Source: Larsenimonas salina | GTDB lineage: Bacteria > Pseudomonadota > Gammaproteobacteria > Pseudomonadales > Halomonadaceae | Length of the DNA: 64,000 nt | NCBI RefSeq assembly: GCF_023736155.1 | Contig: NZ_JAMLJJ010000001.1 | Coordinates: forward strand, 186,001 to 250,000 | Reading direction: 5' to 3' | Part shown: positions 1-6,963 of the stretch, piece by piece | How the letters are laid out: each line of letters begins with the position of its first letter | Position numbering within the stretch: position 1 is the stretch's first letter | Program-made: the position numbers and the translations under genes | Notes under the pieces: model-generated | Told to the model about the DNA's origin: nothing | What the model saw: only the letters and a program-made list of their open reading frames with translations | Database searches by the model: none

Positions 1-266
1 CTGAATAAGCTGGCCTTTTTGGTACGTGCGCAAAAAAAGAGCGTCAGCAAAATTAAGTTCATAGGCTGTGTCTTTTTGTATATCACCGGCTTTTGCTGAT
101 GAAAAAGAATGAAGCGCCAGTATAAAATTGTGCCGATGCGCCGGGTTGCTACGCCAAAGTACTAGATTCGACTATTCTGCACAGCATCTACACAGGGATC
201 ACTCCAGGATGGAGCCACATATTCGAACCAACACAGGGATATTCTCCGTCAGGAGGATCGTGATAG
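1..266. other. intergenic, upstream of first gene
   Basis: No convincing coding region, RNA gene or complete sigma-70 promoter is visible in this stretch. A TATAAA hexamer lies at 121-126 without a good -35 partner. An AGGAGG ribosome binding site sits just before the first gene at about 251-256. Confidence 0.5.
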
Positions 267-1112
267 ATGCCTAATTATCGAATCGATGCGCGCAGTCAGT
301 CTCTCGTTTCAAGACTTACAACGTTGTTGGCCAACAAGGGCGTTACGCCGACAAAACTTGCCATCACCGGGTTTGTGGTCGGCCTTCTTGCCGTGCCTGC
401 CCTGTGGGCCGGACAGCTTGAGCTGGCGGCTGTCGTCCTGCTGATTCATCGCTTGATTGGTGCCCTGAGCCATTCGCTTCCGCGTTTCGGCAGCACGTTC
501 AGTTCGGCCGGCAAGTTCATCGATATGGTTTCAAGCGGTCTGACCTACGCCCTGTTCGGTGGCGCGATGGTGACCTGGGGGCTTACCGTGTCCTCTGAAG
601 CGGCCATGACGCTGTCGATCGGCGTTATCGCGCTTGTGTTGGCCGCGCGCTCCTTTTCAAAGACGTCGGCGACCATTGATACTGCGCTCAAGCAGGCGCC
701 GCATCATCGCATCAATCGCGTAAGTGGCGTTGTCGGCCATGTGTCGCTGACGTCATTTCTGGTTGCGCTTTGCCTGATGCCGTCTCACGCGGATCTCTTG
801 AGCATCTCCGGCGGTAGCCTCTGCCTGGTGACTGCGGCGCTTTATGTTGCACTCGGATTCCAGAGCCTTCGTCGCGCCGAGCGAAAGTACGCGGCTCCGT
901 TCACGGCCGTTGCGCCTCACCGGGGTAGTGCTCACGCCAACGTTCGGACCGTCTCCAACGGTGCAGCAGAGTCAGCCTCCGTGTCGTCGCCAGGTAAAGT
1001 GGCCTCGTTGACGCGTAAACGTGCAGAAAAGCTCGAAGCGGAGTCAGGTGTTGATCGTGAGGTTCGTCGCCAAACACCCGGGCAGGTGGTCGTTTTCCCG
1101 AGTCAGCGTTGA
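267..1112 (+). CDS. CDP-alcohol phosphatidyltransferase-like membrane protein, degenerate active site
   Basis: This 281-residue protein has several hydrophobic segments between about residues 30 and 205 and a hydrophilic Ser/Ala/Arg-rich tail after that. The N-terminal half follows the layout of CDP-alcohol phosphatidyltransferases: KGVTP, GLLAVPALWAG, then the position of the DxxDGxxAR...GxxxDxxxD signature. Three of the four metal-binding aspartates appear replaced (Gly65, Ser68, Ser90) and only Asp86 remains, so the usual CMP-releasing headgroup transfer is unlikely. It may be a scaffold or regulatory paralogue. The start has an AGGAGG site 9 bases upstream. It converges on phaR across a bidirectional terminator. 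The family call is by eye; function is unknown. Confidence 0.6.
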   Translation: MPNYRIDARSQSLVSRLTTLLANKGVTPTKLAITGFVVGLLAVPALWAGQLELAAVVLLIHRLIGALSHSLPRFGSTFSSAGKFIDMVSSGLTYALFGGAMVTWGLTVSSEAAMTLSIGVIALVLAARSFSKTSATIDTALKQAPHHRINRVSGVVGHVSLTSFLVALCLMPSHADLLSISGGSLCLVTAALYVALGFQSLRRAERKYAAPFTAVAPHRGSAHANVRTVSNGAAESASVSSPGKVASLTRKRAEKLEAESGVDREVRRQTPGQVVVFPSQR

Positions 1113-1124
1113 TCGCTCATGCAT

Positions 1125-1154
1125 AAAAAAAGCCCCATGAATGGGGCTTTTTTT
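1125..1154. terminator. bidirectional intrinsic terminator
   Basis: A perfect inverted repeat with an A7 run on the left, a GCCCCAT/ATGGGGC stem and a T7 run on the right lies between the convergent first gene and phaR. It can stop transcription from both sides. Confidence 0.85.
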
Positions 1155-1223
1155 ATGGCTGCGCAGTATGGTTTTTATATCTGCGTAGTACGGTTTTTTA
1201 TGGCCAGGATAGATCGGCTGCGG

Positions 1224-1745
1224 TCATTCATCGTCGTCACGGCGTTTGAACGGCGCCGTCCAAAACGACTGCATCTGCTTCATGAATGCCTGTGATTGGC
1301 GCAGGTTGCTTTCCATCATGTCTTTCATGAACGGGGGCTGCATGCCTTGCATCGAGGCCCAGACCTGTTCGACGTTTTCCGGGCGATATGCGTTAACCCC
1401 TTGCTTGGCAAGCTGATTTTGAAACTCTCGAATGTAGCCGATCTGCTGTTCCAGATACTGTCCCATGGGCGCCTGCATGGCGTGGCCGTAAAAACGAATC
1501 AGGGACTGCAGCATGTCGCTGTTGAACAGCGGCTCGCCGCCGGTACTTTCTTCTTCAAGAATGATCTGCAGCAGGATGCTGCGGGTAATGTCGTCGTTGG
1601 TCTTGGCATCCACCACACAGATATCTTCCTGCTCGAGAATTAGTGCCTTGACCTGGGCAAGCGTGATGTAAGCGCTGGCCTTGGTATCGTAGAGCCGTCG
1701 GTTCTGATATTTCTTGATCAGCCGGGGGGAGGCGTGTTCGCTCAT
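1224..1745 (-). CDS. phaR: polyhydroxyalkanoate synthesis repressor PhaR
   Basis: The 173-residue protein starts with the conserved PhaR DNA-binding block (RLIKKYQNRRLYDT, residues 8-21) followed by the second PhaR/PhbF accumulation-regulator segment (about residues 70-110) with MGQYLEQQI. PhaR family members bind both PHA polymer and promoter DNA, so phasin and synthesis genes are released when granules form. The C-terminal third is Met/Gln-rich and probably flexible. It lies directly downstream of phaB on the same strand, but a terminator-like hairpin ends about 15 bases before its ATG, so its expression may be attenuated. The ribosome site is weak (GGAC). Confidence 0.92.
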   Translation of the reverse strand: MSEHASPRLIKKYQNRRLYDTKASAYITLAQVKALILEQEDICVVDAKTNDDITRSILLQIILEEESTGGEPLFNSDMLQSLIRFYGHAMQAPMGQYLEQQIGYIREFQNQLAKQGVNAYRPENVEQVWASMQGMQPPFMKDMMESNLRQSQAFMKQMQSFWTAPFKRRDDDE

Positions 1746-1760
1746 AGCGTGTCCATTGTG

Positions 1761-1788
1761 AAAAACCCGGCGTAGGCCGGGTTTTTTT
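1761..1788 (-). terminator. hairpin between phaB and phaR
   Basis: An inverted repeat (AACCCGGC/GCCGGGTT type stem with a CTAC-like loop) is flanked by A and T runs. On the minus strand it follows the phaB stop codon by 23 bases and is followed by five U residues and then the phaR start region. It could terminate most phaCB transcripts before phaR. Confidence 0.7.
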
Positions 1789-1811
1789 ATCGTTGGCGAA
1801 TTTTCGCCAGA

Positions 1812-2555
1812 TTAACTCATGTGCAGCCCGCCGTTAAGCGAGAACTCGGCGCCAGTGGAATAGGCGGATTCCTCGGATGCGAGCCAGCTGATGATTGAGG
1901 CGATCTCTTCGGGTTTGCCAAGACGCTTGTTGGGAATGCCGGACTTGATCTTGTCGAGCACCTCTTCCTTGATGGCGGCGGTCATATCGGTTTCGATGTA
2001 GCCCGGAGAGACGGTATTGACCGTAATGCCTTTCGAGGCCACTTCCTGGGCAAGTGCCTTGGTAAAGCCATGGATGCCGGCCTTGGCCGCGGAGTAGTTG
2101 GTTTGTCCGAACTGACCCTTCTGACCGTTGACCGAGGCGATATTGATGATGCGCCCCCACTGGCTTTCAAGCATGTCATCGATCACCTGCTTGGTGGTAT
2201 TAAAAAGCCCCGTCAGGTTGGTGTTGATGACAGCGTTCCAGTCCTCGGGCGACATTTTCTTGAAAACCGCGTCGCGGGTGATGCCGGCGTTGTTGACCAG
2301 AATACTGATGGGCCCGATTGATTCGCGAACCTTGAGAAAGCTCTCTCGTGCCGACTCCCAGTCGTTGATGTTGCCTTCGCTGACGTCGAACTCGAAGCCT
2401 TGCTCTTTCTGGTCGGCAAGCCATTTATCCTTGCGGGCCGAGTTCACGCTGCACCCCACCACGACTCTATAGCCATCGCTATACAGTCGTTGACTGATGG
2501 CTGTTCCGATGCCGCCCATACCCCCGGTGACGAACGCAATGCGCTTATCAGACAT
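1812..2555 (-). CDS. phaB: acetoacetyl-CoA reductase PhaB
   Basis: This 247-residue short-chain dehydrogenase reduces acetoacetyl-CoA to (R)-3-hydroxybutyryl-CoA with NADPH, the monomer for PHA synthase. It shows the nucleotide-binding GGMGGIG near the N terminus, NNAG in the middle, and the catalytic Ser...Tyr-x3-Lys arrangement (NIASVNGQKGQFGQ then NYSAAKAG). I start at MSDKRIAF because AAAGGAG precedes that ATG by about 8 bases; an in-frame upstream ATG would add ten poorly conserved residues. It lies 71 bases downstream of phaC. FabG is a close relative, but the PHA context and the MGGIG form favour PhaB. Confidence 0.93.
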   Translation of the reverse strand: MSDKRIAFVTGGMGGIGTAISQRLYSDGYRVVVGCSVNSARKDKWLADQKEQGFEFDVSEGNINDWESARESFLKVRESIGPISILVNNAGITRDAVFKKMSPEDWNAVINTNLTGLFNTTKQVIDDMLESQWGRIINIASVNGQKGQFGQTNYSAAKAGIHGFTKALAQEVASKGITVNTVSPGYIETDMTAAIKEEVLDKIKSGIPNKRLGKPEEIASIISWLASEESAYSTGAEFSLNGGLHMS

Positions 2556-2626
2556 GACACTTTTCTCCTTTAATGGGTGTTTCATGGCCTCTCAAACTCG
2601 AAAGGCATTGTTTTTGTGATACGCCG

Positions 2627-4378
2627 TTACGCCGCGGTTCTAACGTAGCGCCCCGGCGCTTTTTCGATCGGCGTATAGGTTGCATTGCCCGGTGTCTTGA
2701 ACCGTGCTTTTCGAGTGCCGCCGAATTGACCTAGCCAATTGGCCCAGTCGGTCCACCAACTGCCTGGGTGCTCTGTTGCGTCATCGAGCCATGCATCCGG
2801 CGCGTCCGGCAGATCATCGCTTTGACCCAGCCAGTGGCAGCGCTTGTTCTTGATGGGAGGATTGATCACACCGGCAATATGACCGGATGCCCCCAGTACG
2901 AACCGCTTGTTGCCCCCAAGTACGCAGGCACTTCTATAAACGCTTTGCCAGGGAACGATGTGATCGCTTTTCGAGGCGTACAGGTAGGCCGGTATCTCGA
3001 GTGCGCTGAGGTCAAGCGCATGATCGCAGACGGTAACTGCACCCGGTGTTTTCAAGTCGTTTTGCAGGTAGGTATGGCGCAGGTACCAGGAAAACATCGG
3101 CCCTGGCAGATTGGCGCCATCGCTGTTCCAGTAAAGCAGGTCAAAGGGGGGCGGCGTATCGCCTTTCAGGTAATTGCCCACCACATAGTTCCATACCAGA
3201 TCTTTCGGGCGAAGAAACGAGAAGGCATTGGCCAACTCATGGGCCTTGAGCATCCGCGGGGGGAGGCCGCCGTGGCCGCCGATGGTCTTTTCCCGATATT
3301 GGACTGCGTGTTCGTCGATAAAGACATCGAGCATGCCTGTATCGGTATAATCGAGCATCGACGTCAGCAGCGTCAGGCTCTTTGCAGGTGTTTCACCGCG
3401 TGACTTGAATACGGAAAGCGCGCATGAGAGCAGGGTGCCGCCCACGCAGAATCCAAGTGTATTGACCTGCTTTTGCCGCGTGATGTCCTGCATGACCCGA
3501 ATGGCTGTCATGACGCCGCTGTCGACGTAATCGTCCCAGGTCGAGTGGGCCAGAGTGTCATCTATATTTCGCCAGGAAATCAGAAAAACGTTGTGGCCCT
3601 GGTCGAGTGCGAATCGAACCAGCGAGTTCTTGGGCTGTAGATCGAGAATGTAGAACTTGTTAATGCAGGGCGGCACGATCAGCAGGGGCGTTTCGTGCAC
3701 TTTATCGGTGGTCGGGTAGTATTGAATCAGCTGAATCAGCTCATTTTCGAAAATGACCTCGCCCGGGGTCTGCGCAACGTCGCGACCGACCTCGAAGGCG
3801 CCTTCGTTGGTTTGCGAGATGCGCCCCTTGGAAAAGTCGGACCAGAAATTTTCGATCCCGCGACGTAGGCTCTCACCACCAGTTGCTTCCAGACGCGTAA
3901 GCGCTTCAGGGTTGGTGTTCAGGAAATTGTTCGGTGCACTGGCTGCGACCCACTGTTCAATGCAAAAGCGTACCCGGGCGCAGGTTTTGCGATCGCCTTC
4001 GAGCGCTTCGGCAAGATTCAGAAGAAAGCGCGTATTTAAAAGATAAAGGGCGGCGATCGACCCATACACCGGATGTCGCCAGGCTTCGGCGGTAAACCGG
4101 GGATCATCGAGTTGTGGCGTCTGCGCCATCAGCATCTGCTGCCACAGCTGGGTAACTTCGAGGCTGTACTGACTGCTTAACGCAAAAAGGGTTTCCGGAG
4201 GGATTTTCGGAAAACGCTCGGCGTCGAGCGTTTGCTGCTGAAAGGTGCTCATGCCCGGCAGGTTGGCCAGCCATTGTTCGACCGTTTCCGTATTGAACAT
4301 GGGGATATTGAGCCCTTCGAACATGGGGGCGCCGAACGGATTGAGAAACGGAGAGAAAGGAGACTGACTGGTAAACAT
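2627..4378 (-). CDS. phaC: class I polyhydroxyalkanoate synthase PhaC
   Basis: With the ATG at MFTSQSPF the protein has 583 residues, normal for class I synthases. It polymerises (R)-3-hydroxyacyl-CoA into polyester at the granule surface. The N-terminal PhaC_N region spans about residues 95-270 and the alpha/beta-hydrolase region follows. The lipase-like box GFCVGG places the catalytic Cys at 311; Asp472 (SKSDHIVPW) and His500 (GASGHIAG) complete the triad, each offset by 8 from the Cupriavidus numbering as I recall it. A TTG start 54 bases upstream is possible but has no ribosome site. It heads a phaC-phaB-(phaR) unit. No PhaA thiolase or phasin gene is adjacent. Confidence 0.95.
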   Translation of the reverse strand: MFTSQSPFSPFLNPFGAPMFEGLNIPMFNTETVEQWLANLPGMSTFQQQTLDAERFPKIPPETLFALSSQYSLEVTQLWQQMLMAQTPQLDDPRFTAEAWRHPVYGSIAALYLLNTRFLLNLAEALEGDRKTCARVRFCIEQWVAASAPNNFLNTNPEALTRLEATGGESLRRGIENFWSDFSKGRISQTNEGAFEVGRDVAQTPGEVIFENELIQLIQYYPTTDKVHETPLLIVPPCINKFYILDLQPKNSLVRFALDQGHNVFLISWRNIDDTLAHSTWDDYVDSGVMTAIRVMQDITRQKQVNTLGFCVGGTLLSCALSVFKSRGETPAKSLTLLTSMLDYTDTGMLDVFIDEHAVQYREKTIGGHGGLPPRMLKAHELANAFSFLRPKDLVWNYVVGNYLKGDTPPPFDLLYWNSDGANLPGPMFSWYLRHTYLQNDLKTPGAVTVCDHALDLSALEIPAYLYASKSDHIVPWQSVYRSACVLGGNKRFVLGASGHIAGVINPPIKNKRCHWLGQSDDLPDAPDAWLDDATEHPGSWWTDWANWLGQFGGTRKARFKTPGNATYTPIEKAPGRYVRTAA

Positions 4379-4631
4379 GTTGAGCGTCTCGTGATGGAGG
4401 CAGGGCCGTCGGAACGGGCAGGTCAGCGTCAATAAGTAATCCTTGAATCGAGTTTAGTTTTTCCCGGGGGGGGTGCAAGGCGAAAATCAAATTTCATGCA
4501 TGTAAGATACAAAACGGTCTACAGGCAGTGTGAGCTCTATAAAAAAAGCGCTCATGAGAGCGCTTTTTTCTGAAGCAGGTGGTGATGGTGTTGGCTGAGA
4601 CCGTGTTATTGATCCGGCAGCCTGAGCGCGG
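4379..4631. other. phaC upstream region
   Basis: This holds the terminator of the upstream acyltransferase gene and then about 160 bases in which a phaC promoter should lie. I found no clear sigma-70 or sigma-54 promoter in it. A run of eight G residues occurs at about 4465-4472. Confidence 0.4.
4541..4569 (-). terminator. intrinsic terminator after the acyltransferase gene
   Basis: A7, then a GCGCTC/GAGCGC stem, then T6. It sits between the acyltransferase gene and phaC, both read on the minus strand, and separates the two transcription units. Confidence 0.85.
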
Positions 4632-5783
4632 CTAAAGGCGGCCGTGCTTGTTAAGGACGGGGTTCGCGTATTGGCAGAGCCACCAGGGGCGAAGCTCGGC
4701 AGGAACGTCTGCTAGACGTGCGTTGAACGTGGCGCGATCAGCGTCCGTGATCGATGCCGTATCGACCAGCTCCGGTGCCTGACCGCTGGCTTCAAGTGCC
4801 AGATAATGCGACGGAAACAGGGTGTAGTTATCAAGCACCTGCGCGTCGATGTGATCGGCGATGTCGACGGTTTCGTCGTTGAGCACGATCGGCGTGCCAA
4901 ACACCAGTTTGACACGCCCCTTGTAGCCGGAGATGCCGGACGCGATGGAAAGAATGTCCTCGTACGGCTTCTTCTCGTAACTCTGGCCGTCATCGACCGC
5001 CTTGAGCTCGCGCGCCTTTTGCACGTCGCAGGGATCAAACTCGTAACTGATCGAGACGGGCACGATGCGCAGCTCGTTAATGGCGCCAGCAAGGCTCAAG
5101 CTCTTGTCTTCCTGCCGGGCCGCCATGCTGAGCATCTTGATGATGGCGTTATCCGTGCGGTCGACGCCATTCTTGGCGCGCCCCTCACGCTGAGCCAGCC
5201 ACACCGAGTGATTGTCGCGAGTGATCGAGTGGCGAATGTAGCCCGACAGCATCTGATAGGCGGCGAGCATTGCCCGCTTGCCCTTGGCCGAGCGAGGCAC
5301 CACGAAACTCTTGTTCAGGCGCATCAGGTCGGTCACATAAGGCTTTTGAAGCAAGTTGTCGCCGATGGCGATACGCACCGTGTTGCGCCCCTGAAGATAG
5401 AGGGCGTAGTTGACGAACGCCGGGTCGAGTGCAATGTCGCGGTGGTTGCCGAAAAACAGATAGGCGGTCTCGCCTTCCAGTGCGTCAAGCCCCTCTACCA
5501 CGAACTTATCGACGCTTCGTTCGAGCATCTGGTTCATGTAGTAGGCAATGTGCTGCTGAAAGCCCTGGACGCTTTCGACGCCGCGCATCTTTCGCTTGAG
5601 TCCGAAACTCACCAGTCGTCTGGCAAGCCCTGGCATGCGTTTTGAAAGCCGTGGCATGCGGTAGCGGGTGATGGTGTCGAGAAACTCGTCACACTCGGCC
5701 AGACGCGTAAGTACCGGCGCTACTTCATCGTCGTGATAGGGGCGAATCTTGGCGTAGGGATCGTCGGCGTTATCGGTGGTCAT
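4632..5783 (-). CDS. glycerol-3-phosphate/lysophosphatidate acyltransferase family protein
   Basis: This 383-residue protein looks like a PlsC-type acyltransferase. The block GNHRDIALDP (about residue 120) corresponds to acyltransferase motif I, with NHR and Asp. A VPRSAKGKRA segment, WLAQREGRAKNG resembling the EGTRSR-type motif III, and VPVSISYEFDPCD resembling the final motif follow. Members move an acyl chain to a glycerol phosphate or related acceptor at the inner membrane; the exact substrate cannot be told. I start at MTTDNADDPY because its ATG overlaps the rdgC stop as ATGA, giving translational coupling; a GTG 39 bases upstream is less likely. Confidence 0.75.
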   Translation of the reverse strand: MTTDNADDPYAKIRPYHDDEVAPVLTRLAECDEFLDTITRYRMPRLSKRMPGLARRLVSFGLKRKMRGVESVQGFQQHIAYYMNQMLERSVDKFVVEGLDALEGETAYLFFGNHRDIALDPAFVNYALYLQGRNTVRIAIGDNLLQKPYVTDLMRLNKSFVVPRSAKGKRAMLAAYQMLSGYIRHSITRDNHSVWLAQREGRAKNGVDRTDNAIIKMLSMAARQEDKSLSLAGAINELRIVPVSISYEFDPCDVQKARELKAVDDGQSYEKKPYEDILSIASGISGYKGRVKLVFGTPIVLNDETVDIADHIDAQVLDNYTLFPSHYLALEASGQAPELVDTASITDADRATFNARLADVPAELRPWWLCQYANPVLNKHGRL

Positions 5784-6709
5784 GGCTCGGATGTAGTGAA
5801 CTGGGTTTCGCCGCCGAGCCACTCGATCAGCTGGCTCAAGGTGGCCGACAGGGTATGTGCCATCAGCGAGAATTCGGTATCGAGCTTGAGGAGCGGGTCC
5901 TCGTCGGAGAGCGATTCATCGGCCTCCTCGGTCAGAGCGTCGTCGAATCGAATCGATTTGATGGCAAGGTCTTCATGAAGGGTAAAGCGCATCTGACCGT
6001 CAGCGATCAGGCCCAGCTGACTTACGCGCCGACCGGCTGACAGCGCCGCCTGAATTTCATCGCATTCAAGGTCCACCTGGCGGCCTCGCAGCACGCCTTC
6101 ATCTTCATTGGCCGCGCGCAGCTCGATTTGATCACCCAATAGCAGGGTGTCCGGTCGGGTGGTCGGGTCGTTCAGCCAACCGGTCATGGTCCGGCCTGGT
6201 GGAACGGCGACCGAAATCGGTGCGACCTTGAGCGAGCCAAGGCTTTGACGAAGCAGATCAAGCGCTTCTTCGGCGCGTTTCTGGCTGGCGCAGTGCACCC
6301 CGATCAAGCGGTTGCGCGTATCCCACCAGATATCGACGCGGGTCGAGCGCGTGAAGGCCTGAGGCAGCAGCTCCTCGGTCAGCTTTTCCTTGAGCGCCTG
6401 CTTGTCGCGGCGAGTGACCGGAAATCCCTGCTCGGCTTCCTGCTCAAGACAGCGCTCCTCGAGCACTTCCTTGATCACCGAACTTGGCAACAGCCGTTCC
6501 TGACAGCCCATGGTCAGCAGGCGATGGCCTTCGATGTCGCGCACCAGACTCGGGTCGAGTCGCCCGCCCGGTGATTGCCAGCCCACGCGTTTGGCTTCGA
6601 ACGGGCCGACCGGTCTGAACGCCTGCGTCGACAGTGCGTCGTCGAGCGATTCGAGGTCGATAACCTGTTCGTCATGAAGACGGTAGAGATGTAAATGCTT
6701 GAACCACAT
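5780..6709 (-). CDS. rdgC: recombination-associated protein RdgC
   Basis: The 309-residue protein begins MWFKHLHLYRLHD, a typical RdgC N terminus, and has the family's LLPSSVIKEVLEER segment and length. RdgC forms a ring-like dimer on duplex DNA and limits RecA loading; it is nucleoid-associated. The start has AAGGAAGG 9 bases upstream; an open frame extends 171 bases further but lacks family similarity. It is divergent from gyrA and its stop overlaps the start of the acyltransferase gene, so the two are probably one transcript. Confidence 0.95.
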   Translation of the reverse strand: MWFKHLHLYRLHDEQVIDLESLDDALSTQAFRPVGPFEAKRVGWQSPGGRLDPSLVRDIEGHRLLTMGCQERLLPSSVIKEVLEERCLEQEAEQGFPVTRRDKQALKEKLTEELLPQAFTRSTRVDIWWDTRNRLIGVHCASQKRAEEALDLLRQSLGSLKVAPISVAVPPGRTMTGWLNDPTTRPDTLLLGDQIELRAANEDEGVLRGRQVDLECDEIQAALSAGRRVSQLGLIADGQMRFTLHEDLAIKSIRFDDALTEEADESLSDEDPLLKLDTEFSLMAHTLSATLSQLIEWLGGETQFTTSEP

Positions 6710-6821
6710 GATGACCTTCCTTTGAGAGCGCCACATTATGTCGAAGGAAGGGCCGCTCGGCCAGTGCCGTCTGATTTCATGTCGGGATAACGGCTGGGCA
6801 TGCCGCGTCAGGGATCGACTA

Positions 6822-6830
6822 TGGTACACT
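6822..6830 (+). promoter_or_regulatory. predicted extended -10 promoter for gyrA
   Basis: TGGTACACT fits an extended -10 element (TGn followed by TACACT). No good -35 hexamer lies 17 bases upstream. It would give gyrA a leader of roughly 130 bases. The prediction is by eye. Confidence 0.4.
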
Positions 6831-6963
6831 CCGGCCTGATTTATTAACCGTCTTGGGTGTCGGTAGACGATGAGTCGCACCGCTTACGTACTTCGGTAAT
6901 TCGACGTGCCGGGATGCGTGGCCTGTCTATCTGCCGGACGCTGTTTAAAGGATTCGACGACCC

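Noticed and set aside
316-322. TTACAAC as a Ter site
   Set aside because: It matches only part of the E. coli core and lies within the coding region of the first gene.
4460-4500. Possible sigma-54 promoter before phaC
   Set aside because: A TTGCA-like -12 half is present but the GG of the -24 element is missing at the proper spacing.
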